From: Acinetobacter silvestris
GTDB taxonomy: Bacteria > Pseudomonadota > Gammaproteobacteria > Pseudomonadales > Moraxellaceae
Direction of reading: 5' to 3'
NCBI RefSeq assembly: GCF_002135235.1
Contig: NZ_NEGB01000004.1
Coordinates: 62,001 to 126,000, forward strand
Length of the DNA stretch: 64,000 nucleotides
Part shown: piece by piece, positions 18,573 to 29,078 of the stretch
Numbering within the stretch: the first letter of the stretch is position 1
How the letters are laid out: the number at the start of each line of letters is the position of its first letter
Program-made: the position numbers and the translations under genes
Notes under the pieces: generated by a model
What the model was told of the DNA's origin: nothing
The model's database searches: none
The model's input: only the letters and a program-made list of their open reading frames with translations

Positions 18573-19379
18573 ATGGTAGATATCGCCAATACCATTTTAG
18601 GTAAAATTGTTGACCGTAAATACGAAGAGTTTGCTGCCCGTTTAAAACAACGTAGCTTAAAAGATGTCGAAGAACTGGCAAAGGCTGCGACACCTGTACG
18701 TGGTTTCGCGCATGCTTTAAATGCTAAACGCCCAGGCGTGATTGCGGAAATTAAAAAAGCATCGCCTTCTAAAGGGATTATTCGTGAAAACTTTAATCCA
18801 GCTGAAATTGCCCAGCAATATGAACAGGCAGGTGCAGCCTGTTTATCTGTCCTGACTGATGTGGATTTTTTCCAAGGTGCGGATGAAAACATTGCCATTG
18901 CTCGCCAACATTGCGCCCTTCCCGCACTGCGTAAAGATTTTCTAATTGATCCTTATGGTGTGATTGAAGCACGTGCATTACATGCGGACTGTATCCTTTT
19001 AATTGTAGCCAGCCTTTCTGATCAACAACTTGAAGAAATGTCGAAAACGGCGTTTGAACACAATTTAGATGTTCTGGTTGAAGTGCATGATGAAGCCGAA
19101 CTTGAACGTGCTATGAAACTTTCAGAATGCTGTTTATTAGGCGTGAATAACCGTAATCTAAAAACTTTTGATGTTGATTTAAATACATCGCTACGTTTGA
19201 AAAAATTACTGGAGCCTTCACGTCTTTTAATCACTGAGAGCGGCATTGCAACACCAGAAGATGTGCGCCTGATGCAGGAACATGATATTCATGCTTTCCT
19301 TGTTGGTGAAAGCTTTATGAAACAACCTCGCCCTGATCATGCCTTTACAGCGTTATTCGGACAGCCACAATGCGTTTAA
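18573..19379 (+). CDS. trpC: Indole-3-glycerol-phosphate synthase
   Basis: Monofunctional TIM-barrel enzyme (268 residues) that closes the indole ring. Catalytic motifs are VIAEIKKASPSKG, CLSVLTDVDFFQGA, LRKDFLIDPYGVIEA, LGVNNRNLKTF and ITESGIATPEDV. It lies 21 bases after trpD. Unlike the enterobacterial enzyme it is not fused to TrpF, as is usual for this group. Confidence 0.97.
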   Translation: MVDIANTILGKIVDRKYEEFAARLKQRSLKDVEELAKAATPVRGFAHALNAKRPGVIAEIKKASPSKGIIRENFNPAEIAQQYEQAGAACLSVLTDVDFFQGADENIAIARQHCALPALRKDFLIDPYGVIEARALHADCILLIVASLSDQQLEEMSKTAFEHNLDVLVEVHDEAELERAMKLSECCLLGVNNRNLKTFDVDLNTSLRLKKLLEPSRLLITESGIATPEDVRLMQEHDIHAFLVGESFMKQPRPDHAFTALFGQPQCV

Positions 19380-19419
19380 ATGAAATTTTAAAATTAACTT
19401 TTGAGTTATGATTTAAGTT

Positions 19420-20118
19420 ATGAGCAGTAATGATTCTTCGTTTTCAAAAGAACAGCAAAATCTTTTGAAAGCATTTAAAAAGCAAATCACTCATCCTCAT
19501 TCTTCTAAAATTGCGGCACAACCTGAGCTTAAAAAAGCTCAGCTAACTGCAACGAATGAAGAACCCAATGATGCTGATTTATTTAAAAACGCTTTGCAGG
19601 GTGTAAAAGCATTCGATAATAGTAATATTGCCAAAGTCGTAAACTCACATGCCCATAAAAAACCTGATGCTAAAACTTTGGCGAAGCGAGCGGCTGCAGA
19701 AGGACTGCGTGATATAGATCATGCTGAACTTTCAGATACGCAAGCGATGCTTAATCCAGTCGCGAGCCAAGCGAGCTTAAGTTATCGTATTGCCACCTTA
19801 CAACATAAGGTTTTTGAAGATTTAAAAGCGGGAAATTTGCGTTGGTATGAAGCTGTGGATTTACATGGCTGCACCGTTGAAGATGCACGTTCTGCTGTGT
19901 TACAGATTATTCAAATGGCCAAAGATGAAAATCAGAACGTCATTAAAATTGTGCATGGTAAAGGCCCGGAAGCCGTTTTAAAAACTTATGTGAATAGTTG
20001 GCTACGTCAACATCGGGATGTGCTTGCCTTTGTCAGTGCTCCTGAAAAACAGGGTGGTACTGGTGCAGTTTTAGTTTTACTCAAACGTGCCGAGAAAAAT
20101 CCTAAATTTAATCCATAA
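19420..20118 (+). CDS. Smr-domain protein
   Basis: A 232-residue cytoplasmic protein. The N-terminal half is low in complexity and charged. The C-terminal Smr domain at about 140-228 has the typical DLHGCTVEDA and IVHGKGPEAV motifs, ending in GGTGAVLVLLKR. Stand-alone Smr proteins bind or cleave nucleic acids; recent work on SmrB links the family to cleavage of mRNA at collided ribosomes. Which role applies here is not visible. It lies between trpC and folE on the same strand. Confidence 0.88.
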   Translation: MSSNDSSFSKEQQNLLKAFKKQITHPHSSKIAAQPELKKAQLTATNEEPNDADLFKNALQGVKAFDNSNIAKVVNSHAHKKPDAKTLAKRAAAEGLRDIDHAELSDTQAMLNPVASQASLSYRIATLQHKVFEDLKAGNLRWYEAVDLHGCTVEDARSAVLQIIQMAKDENQNVIKIVHGKGPEAVLKTYVNSWLRQHRDVLAFVSAPEKQGGTGAVLVLLKRAEKNPKFNP

Positions 20119-20232
20119 ATGGTATAGCTGTAAATCAATTAGAAATGCCTACTGCTGAATTAGTAGTCAGACTTTTTATGTTTTTCTGCTACAATGCCGT
20201 CCTTGTTCAATCAGTGTAAGTGAACACGTTTT

Positions 20233-20787
20233 ATGTCTATGCAGCAATCCTACGCAAATATTTTAACTGCCGTTGGCGAGGACTTGAATCGTCCTGGCCT
20301 AAAAGATACGCCAATGCGTGCTGCTAAGGCGTTTTCGTATTTGACGTCTGGTTATAGCAAAACTTTGGAAGAAGTGACCAATAATGCGGTCTTCCCTTCC
20401 GATAACCATGAAATGGTTTTAGTTAAAAATATTGAGTTCTATTCGCTTTGTGAGCATCACCTACTGCCTTTCCATGGTCGTGTACATATTGCCTATTTAC
20501 CTGAAGGTAATGTTTTAGGCTTATCTAAATTTGCACGCATTACGGAAATGTTCGCACGTCGTTTACAAATTCAGGAACAACTCACTCAGCAAATTGCTGA
20601 AGCTGTCGCGGAAGTAACCAAAGCACGTGGTGTTGCTGTTGTCATTGACTCTGCACATATGTGTATGATGATGCGTGGCGTAAGCAAACAGGAATCTACC
20701 ACGCGTACAGTATCTTTTGTCGGTGAGTTTAAAACTGACCGAGATTCGCGTAGAGAGTTTTTACAGGCAGTACCTGAAGCCTATTAA
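20233..20787 (+). CDS. folE: GTP cyclohydrolase I
   Basis: First enzyme of tetrahydrofolate synthesis, converting GTP to 7,8-dihydroneopterin triphosphate. Zinc ligands are Cys73 and His76 ([12 protein letters not shown]) and Cys144 (AHMCMMMRG); the substrate pocket motif STTRTVSF follows. Its 184 residues are slightly short but complete. A TACAAT -10-like hexamer lies at 20190. Two ATGs are possible (20233, 20239). A perfect terminator ends the unit. Confidence 0.96.
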   Translation: MSMQQSYANILTAVGEDLNRPGLKDTPMRAAKAFSYLTSGYSKTLEEVTNNAVFPSDNHEMVLVKNIEFYSLCEHHLLPFHGRVHIAYLPEGNVLGLSKFARITEMFARRLQIQEQLTQQIAEAVAEVTKARGVAVVIDSAHMCMMMRGVSKQESTTRTVSFVGEFKTDRDSRREFLQAVPEAY

Positions 20788-20802
20788 GCTCTAAAGATGA
20801 CC

Positions 20803-20832
20803 AAAAAGCTCTGATCCTTCAGAGCTTTTTTA
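20803..20832 (+). terminator. Intrinsic terminator of folE
   Basis: Perfect stem AAAAAGCTCTGA/TCAGAGCTTTTT with loop TCCT, 16 bases after the folE stop. Confidence 0.92.
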
Positions 20833-20918
20833 TGTGTCGATATTTGAAAATAGAATTTATTCTAAAGACCTGACAACCAATATCCAAAGTACAACGATAA
20901 AAAGTAGAGGTAATTTTT

Positions 20919-22238
20919 ATGATCAACGATAACCATAGACCCGACACAATTTTGATTATTGGTGCAGGTATCGCGGGATTAGCGTGTGCACAAAAATTAC
21001 AAGAGGCTGGTGAAAATGTCATTATTTTAGAAGCCAAAAAGAGAATTGGTGGTCGGATTCACTCGATCCAAGAAGATTGCCATATCTTTGATTTAGGGGC
21101 ATCTTGGATACACGGTATTGAAAACAATCCCATCTGGGAAATCACTCAAAAGAACAATATCGCCACCACGGTATTTAATTATATGGATTCAAGCTATTAC
21201 CATACCAATGGGCAAATACTTTCAGAGATAGAACAACAAGAATTCGAACTTTATATTAGAAAAGTAAGCCAACTTTTGACTGAGTCAAAACATCATTCAG
21301 CATTAGAAGCAATCAATGAGATTATGTCTTCACTTGAATATTCCGAAACTGTATTTCCTGAAAAACAACTCAAAAGCCTATTATTGAGTTTTTTTGAAAG
21401 ACTTGCCAATGACCCCTTTGCGACAGACCTCAGCCAGCTTTCAGCACATTATGAAAAATATGAAGGCTATTTTGAAGGTGATGAAGTCATATTCCCTGAG
21501 GGATATATTCAAGTTATAGAAAGTATTTCAAAGAATCTTAATATTCACACGGATATTGAAATTCTACACATCACCCTAAAAGATGATCATATCGAACTGA
21601 TAGATCAACACAACAGACGTTATCTGGGCTCACGAGTGATCGTGACAGTTCCATTAGGCGTATTAAAAAAAGATAAAATAGTATTTTCACCGCCGCTTCC
21701 CGCGCCTTATCTTAATGCAATACAGGATATTGGGTTTGGTTCATTCAATAAAGTTTTCTTGGAATTTGAAGAACCATTACCCTTTGATTTAGATAGAACA
21801 TCAACCAGTATCAGTGATTTTTACTGGCAGGATGGACATTGGTTTAATCTATTAAATCTCACGAAAATTTATAATAAACCCATGTATCTCATGTTATTCG
21901 GTGGTACGCAGTCAGAATATATAGATCATGCAACCGATGCTGAAGTATGGAATTTTATCTATCAAGGTTTAAATCGTACTTTCTCCAACATCCCCAATAC
22001 GCCTAAAAATATTATTATTACCCGCTGGGGAGCAGATCAACAAAGCTATGGTTCTTTTAGCTTTCCTACACCACTTCACACGACTGAACTGGTTAAAACA
22101 TTAAACCAAGCTATTGAGAATCGTCTTTTCTTTACTGGAGAGCATTGCAGTTTAAAATATGCGGGTACTGTACATGGTGCATATTTAAATGCACTAGAAG
22201 TCAGTCAAAAAATATTAGATGACACAACTCAAAAGTGA
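20919..22238 (+). CDS. FAD-dependent amine oxidase
   Basis: A 439-residue flavoprotein of the monoamine/polyamine oxidase family. The FAD-binding Rossmann motif IIGAGIAGLACAQKL at about 11-25 is followed by the GRIHS motif and FDLGASWIHG. The C-terminal FAD contact is LFFTGEHCSLKYAGTVHGAY. SWIHG and the closing motif are those of polyamine oxidases and LSD1-type enzymes. Oxidation of a polyamine or other amine is inferred; the substrate is not known. It is apparently monocistronic. Confidence 0.85.
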   Translation: MINDNHRPDTILIIGAGIAGLACAQKLQEAGENVIILEAKKRIGGRIHSIQEDCHIFDLGASWIHGIENNPIWEITQKNNIATTVFNYMDSSYYHTNGQILSEIEQQEFELYIRKVSQLLTESKHHSALEAINEIMSSLEYSETVFPEKQLKSLLLSFFERLANDPFATDLSQLSAHYEKYEGYFEGDEVIFPEGYIQVIESISKNLNIHTDIEILHITLKDDHIELIDQHNRRYLGSRVIVTVPLGVLKKDKIVFSPPLPAPYLNAIQDIGFGSFNKVFLEFEEPLPFDLDRTSTSISDFYWQDGHWFNLLNLTKIYNKPMYLMLFGGTQSEYIDHATDAEVWNFIYQGLNRTFSNIPNTPKNIIITRWGADQQSYGSFSFPTPLHTTELVKTLNQAIENRLFFTGEHCSLKYAGTVHGAYLNALEVSQKILDDTTQK

Positions 22239-22305
22239 ATTCCTAATCCTTCCTAAATCCGTTATTTTATAGCACCTTTTATTGATACAATCGGCGCTTA
22301 TAAAA

Positions 22306-24192
22306 TCAAAAAAATCTCACATAGCCTAAACCTAACTTCATCCAATCTTTGCGCTGCTGTTGTTGATATTCCCAGTTCACTCGGAATGAACTCTGCTGAT
22401 TAATTGAATACTGCAACATACTATTGAAACGAACATTCCATTGCTGTGAATCACTCCAATATGGCAGTTCCAGTTGTAGCAAACTATTAACTCGATCTGA
22501 CCATACATTCTGACAACCAAGCGTCGGCCCAATTCCAATACGCCAACCTTGATCTAAAGCTTTGCCTGCTTGTAACTGGGTCTGTAACTCAGCAAAACAC
22601 AAATGCTCGCGTTGATCATCTGCAAGGGTGTAACCCGACTGCCCCTTTAAGCTAAACACACCATGCTGATCATGCTCACTAAAATGACCATTACTTACAG
22701 CTTCTTGTTGCCATGCAATATTAAAACCCCAGGTTAATGGTGTTTTAAATGGTGTAATCGGATTATAAGAATTCACGCTAAGTAAATCGAGGTGCTCAAA
22801 TTTGAGAGCATGATTACGCCATTGTACTGCCGCATCTAAAAATAAAAGTTGCGTACCCATTCTAAAACCACCTTGTGGATCTTTTAAATCATGATAAGCC
22901 TGTCGATGTCCAATTTGTACAAAATGATCGCCTTGTACTTCTCCTACATCAATTGACCAATTCCGTGCCGAATGCCCCTCTACAGGATTAACGTGTGGTC
23001 GTTGTGGTTCTAATCTTTGTTTATCAATTTGTAGCTGACTACGTAAACCAAGCAACTGTCTAAAACGTGGCTGAGCAAATTCTTGCGAGACTTGTCTAGC
23101 AACAAACTGTAAATATAAATCGTCATACGCCATTTCTAAAATTTTAGCGCGATCAATTGCAGTATAAGACTTTAATAAATCTGGCATATGTTGCGGTTCA
23201 GCTAAAGCAATTTGATGTGCTTGCTTCGCTAAATCAGCGCCATGTTGCTGAGCTTGAGATAACAATTGGGTTTCTAAAGCGGGGCGATATAAGGTTTCTT
23301 TAATCAAATGCTCTTGATCAATCGCTTTAATGGTATCTATAGGAATAGAGGCATAACTAAACTTTTGTTTTAGATTGGATTGTGGGCGGACTAAATCAAT
23401 TAACCCCAATAAACGATAGGCGCAATTATCACTGACAAAATAATAGGGGAAACTAACCTTTTGCATTTCCCAAATATGTTTTACTAAAAATTGTGTTTCT
23501 TGAGGATTTAAATTGAGTTCATATTCCCATAAATCACGACTTTCAAAATCACCATATTCTTTGACCTTACGATAATATGGCATTAATGAATATTCACCGG
23601 GGTACTGCCCTGTTAAGCCTTTCCATGCATAGGACCAATTATCATCGCCCTTTACCGTCGCTGCATAATTGACCGCATAAGACACCAAATTGAGCTGTTT
23701 TTGATCTTTAGGGTCTAGCCGTAATAAAGTATGCCCGAACATCGAACTAGGATTACCCATAAAATCTGTTGCATAAATTAAAGTTACTTTATAGGGCTTA
23801 ATTTGCCCAAACCATTGCTCAAATTCGGGACATGCAACTTGAGGTAACTGTGATTCTTGAATATTCAGTTGTTGCATCAACCATTGGCTGCGAGCTGGAA
23901 ATTTACAGCGAATTGATTGATTCGGTTCAGCAGTTAAAAATAAGGCTTGAATATCTGCTTGAAGCTCATTTTTAATATTTTGACGACCATCGGATGCTAA
24001 AAAGTAACCACTATAATTAACTTCACTCTGTGCTGTATCTTCAGCATATAACAGCCTTTGCCAAGTAATATTTTTGTCCAGTTGTTTTTGTTCGGCAATT
24101 TTTAAATAATTTTGAAGATTCTCTGATTCGGCATGTACAGAAAATGTTAAAACAGTACTCATTACAGCACTACATAAAGCAAAATATTTCAT
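22306..24192 (-). CDS. DUF4105 envelope protein
   Basis: A 628-residue exported protein: signal peptide (cleavage near Ala21), then a DUF4105 (Lnb N-terminal-like) domain at about 110-300. That domain contains TLIYATDFMGNPSSMFGHTL and YYFVSDNCAYRLL, whose His and Cys look like a papain/NlpC-type pair. The C-terminal third is rich in alternating beta strands ending in an aromatic residue (GLGYVRFF), suggesting an outer-membrane beta barrel. The substrate is unknown. It sits downstream of the DUF3015 gene on the same strand. Confidence 0.82.
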   Translation of the reverse strand: MKYFALCSAVMSTVLTFSVHAESENLQNYLKIAEQKQLDKNITWQRLLYAEDTAQSEVNYSGYFLASDGRQNIKNELQADIQALFLTAEPNQSIRCKFPARSQWLMQQLNIQESQLPQVACPEFEQWFGQIKPYKVTLIYATDFMGNPSSMFGHTLLRLDPKDQKQLNLVSYAVNYAATVKGDDNWSYAWKGLTGQYPGEYSLMPYYRKVKEYGDFESRDLWEYELNLNPQETQFLVKHIWEMQKVSFPYYFVSDNCAYRLLGLIDLVRPQSNLKQKFSYASIPIDTIKAIDQEHLIKETLYRPALETQLLSQAQQHGADLAKQAHQIALAEPQHMPDLLKSYTAIDRAKILEMAYDDLYLQFVARQVSQEFAQPRFRQLLGLRSQLQIDKQRLEPQRPHVNPVEGHSARNWSIDVGEVQGDHFVQIGHRQAYHDLKDPQGGFRMGTQLLFLDAAVQWRNHALKFEHLDLLSVNSYNPITPFKTPLTWGFNIAWQQEAVSNGHFSEHDQHGVFSLKGQSGYTLADDQREHLCFAELQTQLQAGKALDQGWRIGIGPTLGCQNVWSDRVNSLLQLELPYWSDSQQWNVRFNSMLQYSINQQSSFRVNWEYQQQQRKDWMKLGLGYVRFF

Positions 24193-24240
24193 TCACATCA
24201 ACAATATTCAGAGTCATTTAGAAGATATAACTTAAAGAAA

Positions 24241-24262
24241 ACCCTGCCATGTAGACAGGGTT
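24241..24262 (-). terminator. Hairpin between the DUF3015 and DUF4105 genes
   Basis: Perfect stem AACCCTG/CAGGGTT with an 8-base loop, just after the DUF3015 stop. It lacks a long T-run, so it may attenuate rather than end transcription into the DUF4105 gene. Confidence 0.5.
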
Positions 24263-24271
24263 GATTCGAGA

Positions 24272-24739
24272 TTAAACGTAAGCTTTTAAAATTTGATCTT
24301 TCGTCATCACTTGTTGCAATGAAGCTAAAACCTGTAAAGAATTTTGATTATCCGTTGAATAAATATCGGCAAAATTTGCTTTACTCACCGCAAAGAAATG
24401 TGACTTATCTTCTGATTTAATATTCAGTAATTCTGCAAGTACATTCAAGCTTTCACCCTGACCTACTGCCATATCACGTGCTAATGATTCTGCATTTTCA
24501 TTGGTGAATGTTACCACTTGCGCTGTCACTGTACCGCTACCACAGCCAAGTGTACCAAAGGTAATTCCCAACAATTGATTGGTAAAAATCCCATTGGTTG
24601 TTGCAGCTAAAATTTTCGGAATCACACCGCTTTTTCCAGCCCAAACTTGAGAACCGACACCACAACCGACATCTTTATCGGCCATCGCCATACTTGATGT
24701 CGCCGCAATCACTGCAGCAAGTGCTAATTTTTTTAACAT
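24272..24739 (-). CDS. DUF3015 periplasmic protein
   Basis: A 155-residue protein with a clear signal peptide (MLKKLALAAVIAATSSMAMA). The mature DUF3015 domain has paired cysteines (DVGCGVGSQVW, TLGCGSGT). The family is exported and uncharacterised. It precedes the DUF4105 gene by 80 bases; I recall these two families being neighbours in other gammaproteobacteria, which suggests a joint envelope function. Confidence 0.85.
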   Translation of the reverse strand: MLKKLALAAVIAATSSMAMADKDVGCGVGSQVWAGKSGVIPKILAATTNGIFTNQLLGITFGTLGCGSGTVTAQVVTFTNENAESLARDMAVGQGESLNVLAELLNIKSEDKSHFFAVSKANFADIYSTDNQNSLQVLASLQQVMTKDQILKAYV

Positions 24740-24874
24740 GTATTATTCTCCAGATTTTAATTATGCATTTGTTTTACTGTCATCGTTCTACATTGTGTAA
24801 TGTTTGATTACACTGTATAAAGATTTACCACATCCAGTATAAATAGCAAATCAAAATCTGACATAATTTTCTGC

Positions 24875-25678
24875 TTATTTTAGAGACCTCAAATACCAAT
24901 TCCCTACTGAATCTCGCTTTCCTAATATTTTTAAGACCAAAACTAAGCTCAGTAATAACAATAAATACCAAGATCCTAATTTCCCCCAACCCACCATATG
25001 CCAAGCATCAACCTGACTTGGATACAGCCAGATTTTATAAAAAGTACTAATATTTTCAGCGATCCAAATGAGAAATGCCAACACCATTAAGATCGGCAAT
25101 ATCGGCAATTGAAAATGATGATGTTGTAACTCAAACCGAATTTTGGTTTGCCAAAAGATGAATATGCTCCAAATAAAAAGAAGATTTCGAAAATCTGGAA
25201 TAAAAAATTTACTCATAAAATTAATATAAGAAAAAACGGCCAAACTAAGCATATTGAAAAAATGAGGCAATTTGACAAATGATACCTGATATAAGCGCAA
25301 TGATCGGGCAAAAAAACTCCCTACCGCTGAGTACATAAATCCAGCAAACAAAGGTACGGTCATCAGTTTGAATACTGCAGGTTGTGGATATTGCCATGAT
25401 GCAATATTGGGATGCGTCAGAAAAACCTCCATACCCATAGCCATCACATGGAATAACGCAATAACTTTAGCTTCTGCCCAAGACTCTAACTTCAGGTAGA
25501 GCAAACAGGCTTGAATAATCAAAGCGTAAAATAACAAATAATCATAGCGAAAAAAGCCATGATATTCATAACTTCCCATCGATGCAGTAACCACAAAAGC
25601 GACTAATAATAAAATGCCAAATAAGGCAGCAGATGCTGCCTTATAAAGAAATTCATAGAAGGATTTTAAATAGATCAT
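24875..25678 (-). CDS. DUF817 integral membrane protein
   Basis: A 267-residue protein with about eight transmembrane helices and almost no soluble part. Motifs ESWAEAKVIALFHVMAMGME and FAGFMYSAVGSF are typical of DUF817, an uncharacterised membrane family. It begins 20 bases after hemE and may be translated from the same transcript; no functional link to haem synthesis can be shown. Confidence 0.85.
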   Translation of the reverse strand: MIYLKSFYEFLYKAASAALFGILLLVAFVVTASMGSYEYHGFFRYDYLLFYALIIQACLLYLKLESWAEAKVIALFHVMAMGMEVFLTHPNIASWQYPQPAVFKLMTVPLFAGFMYSAVGSFFARSLRLYQVSFVKLPHFFNMLSLAVFSYINFMSKFFIPDFRNLLFIWSIFIFWQTKIRFELQHHHFQLPILPILMVLAFLIWIAENISTFYKIWLYPSQVDAWHMVGWGKLGSWYLLLLLSLVLVLKILGKRDSVGNWYLRSLK

Positions 25679-25697
25679 GCTAAATAGACTTCAAAAC

Positions 25698-26771
25698 TCA
25701 ACCTAGATATTTAGCACTGTATTCATGCACTGTATCAATAAATGCTTTCGGACTCACAGGGTCAACCCACTGGGTAATACCATGACCTAAATTGGCAATA
25801 TAACCCGTTTTTTCACCATTGGCATAAGCGTCGTCTAACATAAGTTTTACGGACTTTTCAATCATGGCCGTTGAACCATATAGAGTTGCAGGATCTAAGT
25901 TACCTTGTAAGGCAACGCGTCCATTCACTGTTTGACGGGCTACATTTAACGGCGTGGTCCAATCCAGACCTAATGCATCCGCACCTGTTGCAATCATCGG
26001 TTCTAACCATTGACCACCACCCTTGGTGAAAATAATGACAGGCACTTTACGCCCTTCATTTTCACGTTTTAAACCTGCAACAATTTTTTGCATGTAGTTC
26101 AATGAAAATTCTTGATATTGACGATGCGCCAAAGCCCCCCCCCAACTATCAAAAATCTGTACCGCTTGTGCACCTGCATCAATTTGCGCATTTAAATACT
26201 CAATCACTGCATCGGCTAAACGATCAAGTAATGCATGTAAAACTTCGGGTTGAGCGTACATCATTTGCTTGGTAAAGCGGAAATCTTTACTTGAGCCACC
26301 TTCAACCATATACGTCGCGAGGGTCCATGGACTTCCAGAAAAACCAATTAAAGGAACTTGCCCACCTAATGCCGAACGAATAGTCGAGACCGCATTCATG
26401 ACATAATCTAAATCAGATTTGGCATTAAATTGAGGTAAATTGGCAACGTCCTGTTCTGTACGAATCGTTTTATGAAATTTAGGCCCTTCACCAGCTTCAA
26501 AATAAAGCCCCAAACCTAATGCATCTGGAATCGTTAAAATATCAGAAAATAAAATTGCAGCATCTAAATCGTAACGGCGTAAAGGCTGTAAAGTCACCTC
26601 ACAAGCCAATTCAGTATTTTTACAAAGGGAAAGAAAATCACCCGCTTTTGCTCGTGTTTCTCGATATTCAGGTAAATATCGCCCTGCTTGACGCATCATC
26701 CATACTGGTGTGGTATCTACTGGCTCACGCAATAAGGCACGGAGAAAACGATCATTTTTTAAGGTCGTCAT
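25698..26771 (-). CDS. hemE: Uroporphyrinogen decarboxylase
   Basis: Decarboxylates uroporphyrinogen III to coproporphyrinogen III in haem synthesis. The 357 residues contain signature 1 ([15 protein letters not shown]), the catalytic Asp region [16 protein letters not shown], signature 2 ([20 protein letters not shown]) and the C-terminal [10 protein letters not shown]. It is first in a probable two-gene unit with the DUF817 gene and divergent from the L,D-transpeptidase gene. Confidence 0.97.
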   Translation of the reverse strand: MTTLKNDRFLRALLREPVDTTPVWMMRQAGRYLPEYRETRAKAGDFLSLCKNTELACEVTLQPLRRYDLDAAILFSDILTIPDALGLGLYFEAGEGPKFHKTIRTEQDVANLPQFNAKSDLDYVMNAVSTIRSALGGQVPLIGFSGSPWTLATYMVEGGSSKDFRFTKQMMYAQPEVLHALLDRLADAVIEYLNAQIDAGAQAVQIFDSWGGALAHRQYQEFSLNYMQKIVAGLKRENEGRKVPVIIFTKGGGQWLEPMIATGADALGLDWTTPLNVARQTVNGRVALQGNLDPATLYGSTAMIEKSVKLMLDDAYANGEKTGYIANLGHGITQWVDPVSPKAFIDTVHEYSAKYLG

Positions 26772-26973
26772 TTACTTTCCCAATCCAAATTTAAAATTCG
26801 ATCCATCATAGCAAAAAGGCTTTAAATTTAGTAATTTCTCTAGCATAAAAAAAATTAGAATGTCTAATCAAAATTAAGTAATTACACAAAACAAATACTG
26901 CATCAGGGTGTATTTTCTGCAATACTTGTGCCGTTTCGAAATCTAGTATGAATAATTCTTAAGGTTGAATTAC

Positions 26974-28191
26974 ATGTTCGTTCGCTCAATTCTTGCTTTG
27001 AGTTTAAGCTGCATCCTTTCTGGTACAGTATTTGCTGCTTCTAATACTGCTGAGCAACCATTAAATCCTAAAAAAGTTGCGATTACTGCACCTGTGGAAG
27101 ATCCGATTGATCCACTCGCAGTTGATAGTGCAAGTACCAGTGATGTCCAAATTTCTCAACAAGAGCAAAAAGACTTAAATCAAGCTGCTGATACATTACA
27201 AAATCTTGAAAAAACTGAAGATAAAACTGCTGATGTTGGTACTAAAGCAACAACAAGCACCCCAACAAATACAGCTGCACCGAAGGCATCTTGGACTTTA
27301 GATGGTCTAAATAATGCCGAATGGTATGAAAATATTGGTAAAGGTCAATTTCCTGTTTATGCCCGTGCACATGTCATGTTAAACAATGCACATGCTTCAC
27401 CAGGTGCAATTGATGGTTCAAGTGGCATGAACACCCTAAAAGCGATTGCATCATTCCAGCAAATGAATGGTCTCAAAACTACAGGTGTTTTAACCAAAGA
27501 AACTTGGGATACCTTGCTTGCAAAACAAGGCAATAAACCAGCCTTTGTCGAATACACCATTACAGAAGCAGACCTTCAAGGTCCTTACGCTGCGTCGATT
27601 CCACATGATTATGCGTTACAAGCAAAAATGAAAGGCTTGTACTACACTCGTGTGACTGAAATGTTGGGTGAAAAATTCCACATGGATGAAGAGTTTTTAA
27701 AAAAATTAAATCCGAAAGCGACCTTTAAAAAAGCTGGTGAAAAAATCATTGTGACCAATATTCGCAATGAATTACCTGAAAACATTCATCTTATTGTTGC
27801 GCACAAAGGTGCGAAACAACTGTATTTATTTAATAGCCAAAACCAAATGGTTGGATCATTTCCTGCAACCATTGGTAGTTCAGACACACCATCACCAACG
27901 GGTACTTATAAAGTCACTGGTGTAGCAAAAAATCCTTGGTATAGTTACTCTCCAAGCAACTTTCTTCAAGGTAGTAATACCAAGCCACTGTCATTACCAC
28001 CTGGCCCAAATGCACCCGTGGGTAACATTTGGATTGGTTTAAGTAAAAAATCATTTGGTATTCATGGTACACCGAATCCATCAGCAATTTCTAAAACAGC
28101 TTCACATGGTTGCATTCGTTTAACCAACTGGGATGCAAATGACCTCGGTAAGAAAGTGAAATCTGGAGTAACAGTTAAATTCTTAGAATAA
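26974..28191 (+). CDS. Periplasmic L,D-transpeptidase (YkuD) with peptidoglycan-binding domain
   Basis: A 405-residue exported enzyme. Signal peptide (to about Ala21), a disordered Thr/Ala/Asp-rich linker, a peptidoglycan-binding domain at about 125-180 (INAHASPGAIDG-like, ASFQQMNGLKTTGVLTKETW), then the YkuD catalytic domain at about 270-400. The catalytic motif SHGCIRL carries Cys380, with the His in GIHGT. It makes 3-3 cross-links or attaches proteins to peptidoglycan. ATG at 26974 has AAGG at 26961; an earlier TTG is less likely. A terminator follows. Confidence 0.92.
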   Translation: MFVRSILALSLSCILSGTVFAASNTAEQPLNPKKVAITAPVEDPIDPLAVDSASTSDVQISQQEQKDLNQAADTLQNLEKTEDKTADVGTKATTSTPTNTAAPKASWTLDGLNNAEWYENIGKGQFPVYARAHVMLNNAHASPGAIDGSSGMNTLKAIASFQQMNGLKTTGVLTKETWDTLLAKQGNKPAFVEYTITEADLQGPYAASIPHDYALQAKMKGLYYTRVTEMLGEKFHMDEEFLKKLNPKATFKKAGEKIIVTNIRNELPENIHLIVAHKGAKQLYLFNSQNQMVGSFPATIGSSDTPSPTGTYKVTGVAKNPWYSYSPSNFLQGSNTKPLSLPPGPNAPVGNIWIGLSKKSFGIHGTPNPSAISKTASHGCIRLTNWDANDLGKKVKSGVTVKFLE

Positions 28192-28216
28192 TTTAACTGT
28201 TTAAAAATTGTTAAAA

Positions 28217-28250
28217 TAAAAAAGCCTACTTTAGAGTAGGCTTTTTTATT
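28217..28250 (+). terminator. Intrinsic terminator of the L,D-transpeptidase gene
   Basis: Stem AAAAAAGCCTACT/AGTAGGCTTTTTT with loop TTAG, ending in a T-run. Confidence 0.9.
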
Positions 28251-28385
28251 TGCTATATCCCAATCAACTCAACAATAACCAATCGTTCCAAAAACGATAC
28301 AATATGTTGCTTTTTTAACATTTCATCTCATTACTCTAAAGATTAAAATTATTTTAATGACAAAATAATGATTCGGAGATTGAGC

Positions 28386-29078
28386 ATGACAACTTATTTA
28401 CATCACAGTGAAGATCGTGGGCATGTCAAAGCTGGCTGGTTAGAATCGAAACACAGCTTCTCGTTTGGTAGTTGGTATAACCCTGAATTTATGGGAATAG
28501 GATCTTTACGCGTCATTAATGATGACATCATTGCAGCACATAAGGGCTTTGGCACACATCCGCATGACAATATGGAAATATTAACCTGTGTACTTCAAGG
28601 TACTATTTCTCATAAAGATAGTATGGGCAATCAAAGTCAAATTCATGCAGGTGAATGGCAGTTAATGAGTGCAGGAACAGGCATTCAACACAGTGAAGTC
28701 AACCAAGGCGATGAAGCACTGCATCTCCTGCAAATCTGGATTATTCCAAATGTACAAAATGCCGAACCGACCTACCAACAAATTGAATGCGACCCTAAAC
28801 AAACACCAAATGTATGGCAGTTAATTGTTGGCCCAAATGCCAATGCACCGATGCATATTCGTCAAAATGCAGAAGTAAAAACAGCATTTTTACAAAAAGA
28901 CCATACCTTAAATGTAGAAGCAACCCAAAAATTTAACTATGTGCATGTGATTGAGGGTGAAATTGAAATTTTAGGACAAGTTGTAAAAGCCGGTGATGCT
29001 TTGTTTTTTGATGATCTTGCAACCATCCAAGCGCATGTAGATAGCCAATTTATTTGGTTCGATTTAAATAATTAAGTA
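28386..29078 (+). CDS. Pirin-family protein (YhhW-like)
   Basis: A bicupin of about 230 residues. The N-terminal cupin has the metal ligands His58, His60 (THPHDNMEIL), His102 and Glu104 (GIQHSEVN) in the same spacing as E. coli YhhW, which has quercetinase activity in vitro. The physiological role is unknown. ATG at 28386 is preceded by CGGAGA at a 7-base spacing; an in-frame TTG at 28368 is less likely. It is monocistronic. Confidence 0.92.
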
